In this document: positions 51,470 through 60,575 of the stretch, one piece after another | Layout of the letters: every line of letters begins with the position of its first letter | Position numbering within the stretch: position 1 is the stretch's first letter | NCBI RefSeq assembly: GCF_003583765.1 | Contig: NZ_QXQA01000002.1 | Span: forward strand, 372,001 to 436,000 | Direction: 5' to 3' | Length of the DNA: 64,000 nucleotides | DNA from: Paenibacillus nanensis | GTDB taxonomy: Bacteria > Bacillota > Bacilli > Paenibacillales > Paenibacillaceae | The notes under the pieces: model-generated | The model's input: only the letters and a program-made list of their open reading frames with translations | Database searches by the model: none | Told to the model about the DNA's origin: nothing | Made by a program: the position numbers and the translations under genes

Positions 51470-53458
51470 TTAAAAACCGGTCTTCGGTATTTCTTTTGGA
51501 CCTTGACTTAACGGCGACGCTTTGCCGCTGCGAATCTCGTACATGCGTTCATGCGTCCGCTTCATCGCCTCGATAAATGGCTGGTATGGCCGGTGACAGA
51601 CATCAACGACTCCAATCTGATAGTTCTCCCCGTCAAAGCGGCCGAGCACCGGCTGATCGTTCCATTGAAAGTAGTGAACGCCGATCAGCTCCGGTATCGC
51701 GGCAGCCTGCTCGACGAAATATTGATAAGCCAGCCCGCGATCGGCCTGGGTCGCGACCGCCCGTATGCCGTATGCGAGCATTCCCGCATCCGCCGCGCCG
51801 AAATGAAACTCGCCGATCATGACCGGCATGTTCAGCCGTTCGCTGATCGAACGGATCTGCTCCCGATTCGGCTCCATGGCATAGCAATTTATCGAAAACA
51901 CATCGAAAGCCTCGCAGCCTTCAAGCACGGCGTCGCTGCCGACCCAAGCGTATCGCATCCCCAAGTTCAAATGATGAGGGTCCGCATATTTGCAGAACCG
52001 GGCCGGCAGCTCGACATACCGGCGGATCATCATCCGGTTGAAGATAGCGAAGTCTTCCGAACGGCTCTCCGATTCCGGCCAGCAGGCAATCAGCTCCGGT
52101 TCATACAAATCATCGAAGCTGTTAAAGCTCGTTCCCCAAGCGGCATTCCACTGGTCGACGGATTTATATTTGGCATAAAGCCATTGCACGAAATGCGATT
52201 TGCTTGCAAAACGATGCGGCGACCTTAACATTTGCTCCGTTAAATCGAGGCCGTCCACGAATGCCCAATGCGGCTCATTCCGCATAAAATAACCGATCAT
52301 TCGAGCGTCGTCCTTCATTGGAACAAGCTGCCTCGCAAACGCCTCGGCTTGCCTCTCGTATTCCGGACTGAACACATCCGGAAAATCCCGAAAGATTCGA
52401 TGCTCCGTCGATGGAAAATCCCGCATCGGATAAACGTACGGCAGCTCCGAGCCCGCGATAAAGTCGGCGGCGGACCAGTTGCCGATCGTATTGATACCCC
52501 AACCCTTCAGCCGGCGTTCCGTTAACGCCTGCCATTTGGCTCGCCAATCCGCGCCGAATGCGCGAATCAGATTGGCAACGCCATGGCTGAAGCCTTCATT
52601 CGTCCAAGCCTCGCCGAACTTCCCTTCCTTAGGGGGAAGCGGCGGCGTGAGATGCTCCATCCCGGAGACGCGCATCGAGCCGGACGGATGAATACAATCC
52701 ATTCCGGCGCTGAAGAGCGCATAGCCTTCGGGATCGACAAACCACCAGTTCTGTCCGTCGTATTCCGTCCGAAAGTAACCGGTTGCCTTATACCGCAGCC
52801 TTCTCCATCCGCCGTATCGGCCTAGCTCCGCTGAAGAAACCTCCTGCTGCTGCGAAAGCCGCCATTCGTCCTGCAAGGCGCATACAAGCTCATCCTCATC
52901 CTTCGTTTTTCCGGGCCACTCCTTCCAAGCCAGCTGGCCCAGCTCATCAATGTAGGCGGTCGGGTCATACGAAAATGCCGGCGGAGAGCTTCGCAGTGTC
53001 ATACCCGATAGTTCAAACATTCTCGCGGACACCGACGGTATGGTCGAAACCTCGAACCTTTTTATAGAACACCGGTCCACAAAAGCGTCGCCTCGTAGAA
53101 CGGCTTGCATAACCCCCGGATAGCGGTCCAGGAACAGCTTCTCGCCGTTTAAAGCCGATAACGGCAGGCATAAGCGTGTCAACGCCCGAGGCAAAACGCC
53201 GTAATGAACCGTAATCGTCCGGTTCTCTTCGTCCGTGAACGATAATAAGACGACCAGCACGTCATGCGATTCATGATAAATGTCGACGGTCAAATACCGG
53301 TCATCCCGCCACAGCCCCCCCGGAATATCACTGGCCTCCACATAAACGCCTCCGCCCAGCGCAGAGGTCTCAATCGCCAAAGCGTTCTCGTCCTGTACGT
53401 TCACCTGCGTATTCTTCAGCAGACGGAACGACCGAACCGGTAAATGATCATCCTCCAT
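51470..53458 (-). CDS. GH-A clan glycoside hydrolase, GH50/agarase-like
   Basis: A 662-residue protein with no signal peptide. An N-terminal beta-sandwich (about 1-150) precedes a TIM barrel. TGYFRTEYDGQNWWFVDPEG and the GMDCIHPSG segment resemble GH50 enzymes (beta-agarase and relatives). E395 in FMRNEPHW is the expected acid/base and E550 in IGEFHFGA the nucleophile. Because it sits with a galactanase-like GH43 enzyme and a sugar transporter, a beta-galactosidase role on plant galactans is more likely than agar degradation. It is separated from the binding-protein gene by a terminator-like hairpin. Confidence 0.75.
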   Translation of the reverse strand: MEDDHLPVRSFRLLKNTQVNVQDENALAIETSALGGGVYVEASDIPGGLWRDDRYLTVDIYHESHDVLVVLLSFTDEENRTITVHYGVLPRALTRLCLPLSALNGEKLFLDRYPGVMQAVLRGDAFVDRCSIKRFEVSTIPSVSARMFELSGMTLRSSPPAFSYDPTAYIDELGQLAWKEWPGKTKDEDELVCALQDEWRLSQQQEVSSAELGRYGGWRRLRYKATGYFRTEYDGQNWWFVDPEGYALFSAGMDCIHPSGSMRVSGMEHLTPPLPPKEGKFGEAWTNEGFSHGVANLIRAFGADWRAKWQALTERRLKGWGINTIGNWSAADFIAGSELPYVYPMRDFPSTEHRIFRDFPDVFSPEYERQAEAFARQLVPMKDDARMIGYFMRNEPHWAFVDGLDLTEQMLRSPHRFASKSHFVQWLYAKYKSVDQWNAAWGTSFNSFDDLYEPELIACWPESESRSEDFAIFNRMMIRRYVELPARFCKYADPHHLNLGMRYAWVGSDAVLEGCEAFDVFSINCYAMEPNREQIRSISERLNMPVMIGEFHFGAADAGMLAYGIRAVATQADRGLAYQYFVEQAAAIPELIGVHYFQWNDQPVLGRFDGENYQIGVVDVCHRPYQPFIEAMKRTHERMYEIRSGKASPLSQGPKEIPKTGF

Positions 53459-53481
53459 TTACGTATCCCTCCGAGCCGTTT

Positions 53482-53537
53482 ATCCTTAAACCCCCAGAAG
53501 AGCAAGGGGGTCTCGCGCGAGCCCCCCTTTGCTTTTC
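53482..53537 (-). terminator. Attenuating double hairpin after the second binding-protein gene
   Basis: AAAGCAAAGGGGG-type sequence pairs with CCCCCTTGCT around a GC-rich core on the minus strand, starting within 10 bases of the stop codon. A second hairpin (CCCCC paired with GGGGG followed by TTTAAGG) overlaps it. This is likely a partial terminator that leaves the binding protein more abundant than the two downstream glycosidases. Confidence 0.65.
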
Positions 53538-53540
53538 ATC

Positions 53541-55223
53541 TTATTTCAACCCCATATTGGACATGACATCTACTTCATTTGCGTTTTTATACCACTCGTT
53601 AACTTCCTCGGTAATCTGTTCGCCGCCCTTCTCATGCCACTGCTTCACGAAGTCATCGAAAGCTTCGATCGGCTCTTCGCTGTAAATAATCTTCGTGAAG
53701 GTTTCCTGCTCCATCGTAGTCAGCTGTTCCCAAGAGCTCTGCATCGTTTTTGTCGGCGGGCCGTTAAAGGCGCCAGGAAGCAGCACTTCGCGGTTTTCAT
53801 AAGAAATGACATAGCCGGCTTTAGTCGTTGGATCCGCCGCGTTCGCGCGGATCAGGACGCCGGTATTCGGCTCGGCTCCATTGGCCAGGTCGTAGAACGA
53901 TTTCCCCGGTCCGTCTACGCTCGGCGTATTTTTTGTAAAGGCCATTTTGCCGACGCCTTGGACCGCTTCAAGCGGCTTGTTGAATTTTTGCGGATCGAAC
54001 GTAACCTCGCCGTTCACCATATCGTAGTCGTACCCTTGCGCATAGCCGTATTTGAAATCGCCCGTGCCGAACGCCGCGTCATACAGCTTGTCGTAGTAGA
54101 GGAAAAACGCCTCCATATTGTTGAAGTCCTTGTTGAACATAAAGACGCCGTCGTTCAGCTGTGCGGACTGATACGTTTTATCGCCGTTCACGCCGTTGAT
54201 CGTCGGGTACACGCCGACTTTGGCGCCCGATATATTTTTCTCGACGTCCATGACGCTGCCGTACAGCCAAGGACGGCCGACGATGATGCCCGCTTTGCCT
54301 TCCGTGAAATCGGCAATGGCGTCCCACGCGCCTTTCGTTGCCAGCTCCTTGTTCAAATACCCTTGGCTGTACCAGTCGCGCAGCTTAGCGAGCGCCTCCT
54401 TGTTGCCCTCATGAACCGAGCCGTAAACGATCTTGCCGCTGCCTTCCTCTTCATACCAATGCCTTGGAATATGCTTGCCTGTGTAAGCGCTGAAAATCAT
54501 AACAGGGTCGCTGACCCAGCCGGTGTTATAGGAATCCTTGCCCGAGAACGTGAAGCCGTACGTATCCTTCGCGCCGTTCCGGTCCGGATCGTCATTCGTA
54601 AACGCGGCGATGACCCGTTCGAATTCTTCGATTGTCGTAGGTGCCTTAAGGTTCAAGTTGTCCAGCCAATCCTGGCGGATCAGCATCACTTCCCCTTCCG
54701 TCAAATTCGGGGCGATCGCCATGCCGTACACCTTGCCGTCTTGAACGACGGGATTGAAGGTGGTCGGATATTCTTTGTAAATGTCTTTCAACCGTTCCGG
54801 CATGTATGTTTTAATATCTTCCGTTATCTCTCTCACGCGTCCGGATTGAATGAGATCGTTGGCGAGCATCGTGTCATAGACCGGGATGACGTCCGGAAGC
54901 TTCTCGGAGCCGGTCAGCGCCAGCCGAAGCTTATTGTTGTATTGGCCGGCATCGCCGCCGAGAAGGGTCGTTTCGATTTTAATGCCCAAATTCTCTGCGC
55001 CCCATCGCGTCAGCACATTATCGTTCAGGCTTTCGCCTTCCAAATATTTACCGGCGTTTTCATCAAGCTGCTTCGCAATCGTTATCGTAATAGGAGGATC
55101 GTATTTGCCGTCCTTTAGCGTCGAGGGCTGTTCCTGAGACGGTGAATTCCCGCCGGAGCTGCATCCGGCAATCAACGAAGCGGCCACCATAACCGCAACC
55201 AATAATCCGCTAGCTTTTTTCAT
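53541..55223 (-). CDS. LplA-type extracellular sugar-binding lipoprotein
   Basis: A 560-residue solute-binding lipoprotein; lipobox LIAGC with C21 followed by a Ser/Gly-rich linker. The body is of the LplA type (VMLIRQDWLDNLNLKAPTTI, DPDRNGAKDTYGFTFSG) and includes the calcium-binding-like DPDRNGAKD loop common to the group. The ATG at 55223 is used because GGGGAAG lies 5-6 bases upstream, inside the longer frame that starts at 55241. Third gene of the permease-permease-binding protein order, unlike the first transporter, where the binding protein comes first. Ligand unknown; galactan or arabinogalactan oligosaccharides are suggested by the downstream enzymes. Confidence 0.92.
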   Translation of the reverse strand: MKKASGLLVAVMVAASLIAGCSSGGNSPSQEQPSTLKDGKYDPPITITIAKQLDENAGKYLEGESLNDNVLTRWGAENLGIKIETTLLGGDAGQYNNKLRLALTGSEKLPDVIPVYDTMLANDLIQSGRVREITEDIKTYMPERLKDIYKEYPTTFNPVVQDGKVYGMAIAPNLTEGEVMLIRQDWLDNLNLKAPTTIEEFERVIAAFTNDDPDRNGAKDTYGFTFSGKDSYNTGWVSDPVMIFSAYTGKHIPRHWYEEEGSGKIVYGSVHEGNKEALAKLRDWYSQGYLNKELATKGAWDAIADFTEGKAGIIVGRPWLYGSVMDVEKNISGAKVGVYPTINGVNGDKTYQSAQLNDGVFMFNKDFNNMEAFFLYYDKLYDAAFGTGDFKYGYAQGYDYDMVNGEVTFDPQKFNKPLEAVQGVGKMAFTKNTPSVDGPGKSFYDLANGAEPNTGVLIRANAADPTTKAGYVISYENREVLLPGAFNGPPTKTMQSSWEQLTTMEQETFTKIIYSEEPIEAFDDFVKQWHEKGGEQITEEVNEWYKNANEVDVMSNMGLK

Positions 55224-55250
55224 AGCACTTCCCCTTTTCATATGGATGAT

Positions 55251-56120
55251 TTACTCTTTCACGGCGCCAAGCACAATTCCTTTAATGAAATATCTTTGCA
55301 GAAACGGATAAACGAGAATGATCGGCAAGGTGCTGATAAAAATTTGCGCCGCCTTTATGCTCTGCTCCGCCATCGCTTCCACTTCCGACTGGCTCATCGC
55401 CATGCTCTGGGCGTTGCCCTGGACGACGACCGTTTGCAGAAACGACGCGAGCGGGTAGCTGGTCGTATTGGACATGTACAACAGCCCGTCGAACCAGGAA
55501 TTCCAGTGGCCGACCATAATAAACAAGGCGACGGTCGCGAGTCCCGGAAGTGACAGCGGCAGATACACTTTTCGAAAAATAACAAAGAAGGAGGCTCCGT
55601 CAATATGCGCCGCTTCCTCCAGCGCCTTCGGGATCGTTTTGAAAAAATTCATCAGCAAAATCAAGTTGTAAGCCCCGAACGCGCCCGGCAGCACCAGCGA
55701 CCAGATCGTGTCCTTCATCCCGAGGCTCGTCACCAATATGTAAGAAGGAATCAGACCGCCGGAGAACAGCATCGTAAAAACAAAAATCCACATTAACGCG
55801 TTCCGGCCGCGAAAGTCTTTGGATAAAGCATAGCCGGCGGTCGTGATGACAAGCATGCTGATCGTCGTGCCCAGAACCGTCCGGATAACGGAAATCAGCA
55901 TCGAGCCTGTAAAATTCGAGTTGTTGAACGTTTTAATATAAGCGTCGGTATTGAAATCGACCGGCCAAAAGGATACCAAATTGCCGTTAATGGCGGCCTT
56001 GCTGCTGAACGATTGCGCTAACAGATGCAGCATGGGAAGGAAGCACGATAACGCGACCAGAATAAGGAATATATTGTTGAATAGCGAAAACACTTTATAT
56101 CCCTTCGTTTTATGGTACAT
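55251..56120 (-). CDS. Sugar ABC transporter permease, LplC type
   Basis: A 289-residue six-helix permease with the EAA loop EAAHIDGASFFVIFRKVYLP and the C-terminal KGIVLGAVKE end typical of LplC/YtcP proteins. It lies 15 bases after the LplB-type gene and about 28 bases before the binding-protein start. Part of a sugar importer lacking its own ATPase gene here. Confidence 0.93.
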   Translation of the reverse strand: MYHKTKGYKVFSLFNNIFLILVALSCFLPMLHLLAQSFSSKAAINGNLVSFWPVDFNTDAYIKTFNNSNFTGSMLISVIRTVLGTTISMLVITTAGYALSKDFRGRNALMWIFVFTMLFSGGLIPSYILVTSLGMKDTIWSLVLPGAFGAYNLILLMNFFKTIPKALEEAAHIDGASFFVIFRKVYLPLSLPGLATVALFIMVGHWNSWFDGLLYMSNTTSYPLASFLQTVVVQGNAQSMAMSQSEVEAMAEQSIKAAQIFISTLPIILVYPFLQRYFIKGIVLGAVKE

Positions 56121-56135
56121 GTCGTCCCCCCCTTT

Positions 56136-57080
56136 CTAAAAAATCCTGTAGTTGGCCAGCTTGTAGGCAAGCCTGTAGGAAATAACGATTAGGATGAAGC
56201 TGATGACGGATTTGAACAAGCCGACGGCCGTGCCGAACCCGTATTGTCCATTTAAGAGGGACGAGCGGTATACATACGTATCAATGATATCACCTGTGCT
56301 GTATACCAGCGGGTTATACAAGTTGAAAATTTGGTCGAAGCCCGCATCCAAAATATTGCCGAGACTGAGCGTTGCGATGACGATAATCATCGGCATCATG
56401 GAAGGCAGCGTAACATGCCAAATTTGCTGACGACGAGTCGCTCCGTCGATTTCGGCCGCTTCGTAATAGGAAGGATCGATCCCGGCGATCGTCGCCAAAT
56501 AAACGATCATGCCGAAGCCGAAGTTTTTCCACAAATCGCTGATGACGATCGTCGGTCTGAACAAAGCAGGGTCGCCTAAAAAGTAGACCGGCTCGATACC
56601 GAAGAGGCTGGTCAACAGATGATTAATCCCGCCTTCCAATCCGAGAAGATCGATCATCATGCCGGCGACCGTTACCCAAGACAGAAAATGCGGCAAATAG
56701 ACGAGCGTCTGGATGCTTTTTTTGATCCCTACGTTGCGGATTTCACTGAGCAGAATAGCCATTACGATCGGAACGATTATACCGACAATAATTTTGCTCA
56801 CCGCAATGATCAGCGTGTTCACTATCGCTTGATTGGCGTCCTCGTATTGGAAGATCCGCTCGAAGTTGTCCAGCCCGATCCAGTCGGAGCCCGTAATGCC
56901 AAGCCAAGGCTTGTAATCCTGGAAGGCCATAAGCAATCCGACCATCGGGCCGTACGCAAAGATGGACACGAACGCCAATGACGGAATACACAGCACGTAA
57001 AGCGGCCAATTGCGCTTTATTTCCTTGCTCCAAGGATTTTTCCGGGGATGATATAATTTCGTCGTGCTTTTCGGTTTCAC
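56136..57080 (-). CDS. Sugar ABC transporter permease, LplB type
   Basis: A 314-residue permease with six helices: FAYGPMVGLLMAFQDYKP near the start, QTLVYLPHFLSWV in the middle and EAAEIDGATRRQQIWHVTLP as the EAA loop. The annotated GTG at 57080 has no good ribosome site; a GGAGG box (57113-57117) is perfectly placed for an in-frame ATC at 57104, which would add eight residues. First gene of the permease-permease-binding protein-GH50-GH43 operon, divergent from the YesMN pair. Confidence 0.9.
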   Translation of the reverse strand: MKPKSTTKLYHPRKNPWSKEIKRNWPLYVLCIPSLAFVSIFAYGPMVGLLMAFQDYKPWLGITGSDWIGLDNFERIFQYEDANQAIVNTLIIAVSKIIVGIIVPIVMAILLSEIRNVGIKKSIQTLVYLPHFLSWVTVAGMMIDLLGLEGGINHLLTSLFGIEPVYFLGDPALFRPTIVISDLWKNFGFGMIVYLATIAGIDPSYYEAAEIDGATRRQQIWHVTLPSMMPMIIVIATLSLGNILDAGFDQIFNLYNPLVYSTGDIIDTYVYRSSLLNGQYGFGTAVGLFKSVISFILIVISYRLAYKLANYRIF

Positions 57081-57154
57081 ATCGGGTGTCGTTACGTGGT
57101 CGATAGTCCTTCCCTCCTGTTCCAGTCTGTTGAGATCTCAGAAGTAATCGTAAC

Positions 57155-57231
57155 AGAAAGCGCTTTCTCGGCGAAATGACACAATCTGAAGATGATGGCC
57201 ACTACGTAAACAACTTGATAAGCGCTTACAT
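57155..57231. promoter_or_regulatory. Two cre-like palindromes in the divergent LplB/YesM promoter region
   Basis: AGAAAGCGCTTTCT at 57155-57168 is a perfect 14-base palindrome with the cre core, and TAAGCGCTTA at 57219-57228 sits within a minus-strand ATGTAAGCGCTTAT. Each departs from the full cre consensus at one or two outer positions. The pair lies between the transporter operon and the two-component genes, so CcpA control of both directions is likely. Confidence 0.6.
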
Positions 57232-57326
57232 TTTTATGCCGCAAGCCGCTTTTTCTTTTTTTACTTTCGTCTTATGATGAAGGTAATCCAAATGACCGGA
57301 ACCAGCCATTCGCAAAGGGGATCCTC

Positions 57327-59060
57327 ATGCTGATCAAAAACGTAACGATGAAACGGTTCATTTATTTTTTCATTTTTTTTCTGCTGGTCACGCTGAGCCT
57401 GTTTTTTATTATGAATAAGCTCAGCTCGAAAACGGTAGAGAACAGCTTAATTAACACCTCCAAAGGGCAAATCGAATACACGAACCGCATTTTGGAGGAT
57501 ATTGTCGCGGAAGCCAGCCTGTACGGAACCCGGTTTGCGGCCGATAACGACGTGCGCTTCTTTAAGAGTCAGCTTCAGGAGCTAAGCAACTACGACTATC
57601 AAATGAAAATGAACGAAATTCGAACAAGCCTGGAGGATATTTTGATCTCCAGCCATGCCATCGATTCGATCGGCATTTACTGGCGGTTTGACGGCACCTA
57701 CATCACGACTTCGCATGATCCTCTTTCCGTCCAGCCATTCAAGGACATTTCCGAGCGGGGCTGGCGAACGGTCAACAACTCGTTATATTATTTCGCCTTA
57801 TATCCGTATTTTCGGGAGCCCGGGAAGACGGCTCCGATCGAGTATGTCGTCGGCGTTCAGCTCAAAACGGACTATTTGAAAAATGTTTTGGAAAATGCCA
57901 TAAGCGGCGAAAGCTCGAACGCTTTCTATTTGGTGAATAATAGCGTCTTATGGAGCAACCGGAAAGTGGACGGCAATATTGCGGAGGCGGTCTCTCGCGT
58001 CGCAAAAGCGGATACGCCCGAAACGATAAAGTCGGATTTTCGCTCCAGAGAAGGCGACTACTATATCCTTTCGAAGTATATTCCGGCGATTGACACGCAT
58101 TTGATCACGTATACGAGAATGAGCGATTTCCTGGATCCGCTTAACCGGAACCGGCATGTGTTCAATATAAGCATTTTTGCGATCCTGCTTCTGGGGCTGT
58201 ACGTCATCTACTTGTTTTACCGAAATTTTTACCGTAACGTCCATCTGCTTCAGAAAAAATTTCACCATGTCGAGCAAGGGAATTACGGCACTCGGATTAT
58301 GCACAAAACAAAAAACGAGTTTTCGGGTCTATTCAATAGCTTCAATCACATGGTTTCGGAAATTCAAGGCTTGTTCGCCTCCTTAAAGACCGAAACGGAA
58401 TTGCGGCGGAGCGCCGAGCTGAAGCAGCTGCAGGCTCAGATCAACCCGCATTTTTTATATAACAGCTTGTTTTTTGTCATGTCGGTCGCCCATTCTTCGC
58501 CGGACTCCGTCATCCGGATGAGCAAGCATCTGGCCGCTTATTACCGGTACATGACGAAGCTGGAACGGCAGGACGTGACGTTAGCTTCGGAATTTCAGCT
58601 TGCGGAGCATTATTTAACGATCATGTCGCTCAGCAAGCAAATCCGCTACGAAATCAGCCTTCCTCACGAGCTGTCGGATTGCCCGGTCAAGCCGCTGATG
58701 ATTCAGCCGATCGTGGAGAACGCGATTCAACACGGCATCGAGGAGCGGCAAGGCGCTCACCAGGTCGTCGTGCGGGCCGAAAAACAGGATAACGGGATAC
58801 TCATTACCGTCGCCGATGACGGCAAAGGACTTGCGCCGCAAGAAATCGCAAGGCTCGAAAGCAGGATTCAATATGAGGCTTCCCCCGAAGGAACGCGAGG
58901 GGTCGGGCTTTGGAATGTGTATCATCGGTTAATTAATGCTTACGGCGATTCGAGCACGTTACACTTCATTCAAAACGACTGGGGCGGATTAACCGTGCGG
59001 ATGCATATCGCGCTGCAGCCTGAAGAAGGAGGTCAACATGCGACTGTTGATTGTGGATGA
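57327..59060 (+). CDS. YesM-type sensor histidine kinase
   Basis: A 577-residue membrane kinase. Helices near residues 11-30 and 276-296 flank an extracytoplasmic Cache-like sensor; a HAMP linker follows. The phospho-accepting histidine is H375 (QINPHFLYNSL), the N box includes N465 (IVENAIQHG), and ITVADDGKG and GVGLWNVYHRL form the ATP lid. It phosphorylates the AraC-type response regulator encoded next, whose start overlaps its end by 23 bases. By position it senses the sugar imported by the divergent LplBCA transporter. ATG 57327 follows AAAGGGGAT. Confidence 0.93.
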   Translation: MLIKNVTMKRFIYFFIFFLLVTLSLFFIMNKLSSKTVENSLINTSKGQIEYTNRILEDIVAEASLYGTRFAADNDVRFFKSQLQELSNYDYQMKMNEIRTSLEDILISSHAIDSIGIYWRFDGTYITTSHDPLSVQPFKDISERGWRTVNNSLYYFALYPYFREPGKTAPIEYVVGVQLKTDYLKNVLENAISGESSNAFYLVNNSVLWSNRKVDGNIAEAVSRVAKADTPETIKSDFRSREGDYYILSKYIPAIDTHLITYTRMSDFLDPLNRNRHVFNISIFAILLLGLYVIYLFYRNFYRNVHLLQKKFHHVEQGNYGTRIMHKTKNEFSGLFNSFNHMVSEIQGLFASLKTETELRRSAELKQLQAQINPHFLYNSLFFVMSVAHSSPDSVIRMSKHLAAYYRYMTKLERQDVTLASEFQLAEHYLTIMSLSKQIRYEISLPHELSDCPVKPLMIQPIVENAIQHGIEERQGAHQVVVRAEKQDNGILITVADDGKGLAPQEIARLESRIQYEASPEGTRGVGLWNVYHRLINAYGDSSTLHFIQNDWGGLTVRMHIALQPEEGGQHATVDCG

Positions 59061-60390
59061 CGGTCATTATATCGTCGAATATTTAAAGCATTTGCTGGAC
59101 TGGAATAGCTTCGGCATCGGACAGATTGAGACAAGCACCAACTCGGTTGAGGCGAAGGACATGCTGAGCCGGAACCATTACGATATTCTCATTACGGATA
59201 TCCGGATGCCCGAGGTTTCCGGCATCGATTTGCTGGAGCACATCCATGCCTGTCATTTGAAGACCAAGGTCGTTTTTTTATCCGGGTATTCGCAATTTGA
59301 CTACGCCCAGAAAGGAATCCGTTTAGGCATTCTGGATTATATTCTGAAGCCTGTCGATAAAGAGGACATGGAAAAAGCGATGGAGCAGGTTGTGAAGGCA
59401 GTCCGAGCCCAGGCGCCGCCGGCTAAACCGGTCGATTGGAGCAATTTCGACGGTTTAGGTTTTCTACTCTCTGTTCTCAGCGAGGGGTCCGGTACGGATA
59501 AGGAATATAAACTATACGCAGACCTGCTGGAGAAGGAGCAGTTCCGCTTTTTTAGAATGACGGAGCGGAAAGAAATCGATGAGGCGACAATTCGCGACCT
59601 TGCGGGCGAGTTCGAATGCTTTGTCTGGTCGGCAGAATCGATGCTCGCCGGAGCGGTGCCGGAGTCCGCCTATGAAGCGATCGCCGGCCGGATGAATGAC
59701 ATTGTTTTTTCCGAGCCCTTTCGATTCGCTCATCGAAACAGCGTGCGTCATCTTTTTTATCCGTTTTTTTACAACGAAAATGTGAGTGTGGGCGATTTTG
59801 CCTGGCTGCGGGATGCCGAGCCTTTCCCAAAAGCGGTGGAGAAGGAACAGCTGCGCAGACAGATGCTTAAAAAATTCGCCCAGCTGGACGCTCGAATCAA
59901 AAAGCTAACTTATCTGATCGAGCTCCTCTATTTCTTATATGGAACAGACGGGACTTTAACAAGCAATGAAGCTGCCCGATTCATGTTCAGCAAGCTGCGC
60001 GATCCGGACGGCGCGCTCCAAGCGATAGCGGAAAGCTTAAGTCAATGCGAAAAAAACAAAAAGCTATCCAACGACACGATCATCCGCCGCGTACAAGCGT
60101 ATATCGACACGAATCTTAGCGACTGCTTAAGCCTGGATGAGCTGGGCGAGCATGTCCATCTTCATCCCGTCTATCTATCCAAGCTGTACAAACAAGCAAC
60201 AGGCGAAAACCTGTCATCCTACATCGCCATGAAACGATTGGAGAAGGCTTCCCGCTTGTTGACGGAATCCTGCCTTCATGTCGCGGATATTGCGCAGCTG
60301 GTCGGATACAAAAAGCCGCAGTATTTCATCAAGCTGTTCAAGGACGAATTCGGCATAACGCCTCAACAGTATCGGAAGCAGCGCCGCTAA
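59038..60390 (+). CDS. YesN-type response regulator with AraC output domain
   Basis: A 450-residue response regulator. The receiver domain (1-120) has D7/D8, phospho-acceptor D54 (LITDIRMPEV), S82 and K104 (YILKPVD). A middle region of about 200 residues links to an AraC double helix-turn-helix (about 345-448, ending KKPQYFIKLFKDEFGITPQQ). GAAGGAGG precedes its ATG within the kinase gene, implying translational coupling. It probably activates the divergent transporter/GH50/GH43 operon. Confidence 0.94.
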   Translation: MRLLIVDDGHYIVEYLKHLLDWNSFGIGQIETSTNSVEAKDMLSRNHYDILITDIRMPEVSGIDLLEHIHACHLKTKVVFLSGYSQFDYAQKGIRLGILDYILKPVDKEDMEKAMEQVVKAVRAQAPPAKPVDWSNFDGLGFLLSVLSEGSGTDKEYKLYADLLEKEQFRFFRMTERKEIDEATIRDLAGEFECFVWSAESMLAGAVPESAYEAIAGRMNDIVFSEPFRFAHRNSVRHLFYPFFYNENVSVGDFAWLRDAEPFPKAVEKEQLRRQMLKKFAQLDARIKKLTYLIELLYFLYGTDGTLTSNEAARFMFSKLRDPDGALQAIAESLSQCEKNKKLSNDTIIRRVQAYIDTNLSDCLSLDELGEHVHLHPVYLSKLYKQATGENLSSYIAMKRLEKASRLLTESCLHVADIAQLVGYKKPQYFIKLFKDEFGITPQQYRKQRR

Positions 60391-60398
60391 TCCATTCC

Positions 60399-60430
60399 AA
60401 AACCGGTTTTCCCTTGACGCCGGTTTTTTT
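60399..60430 (+). terminator. Terminator of the YesMN operon
   Basis: AAAACCGG and CCGGTTTT form the stem around a 13-base loop, followed by TTTTTTT counting from the stem end. It lies 9 bases after the response regulator stop codon. Confidence 0.85.
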
Positions 60431-60575
60431 CACTTTTATCACATTTGTTCACTGTCCGACCGCTCTTTTTTTCACGATTCAGATATCGTTCCACTATTGC
60501 GCGTAAGCTTGACCCGATATAATGGAGCAAAAAAGTGCACCATAATGAACTTTAATTACAAAGGGGAGGTTAACA

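Noticed and set aside
51470-53458. True agarase
   Set aside because: GH50-like sequence alone does not show agar use; the neighbours (GH43 galactanase-like, LplBCA transporter) point to plant galactans, and no export signal is present.
53529-55118. 529-codon plus-strand open frame opposite the second binding protein
   Set aside because: It mirrors a clear lipoprotein gene on the other strand, has an arginine-rich composition typical of antisense frames in GC-rich DNA, and no domain is recognised.
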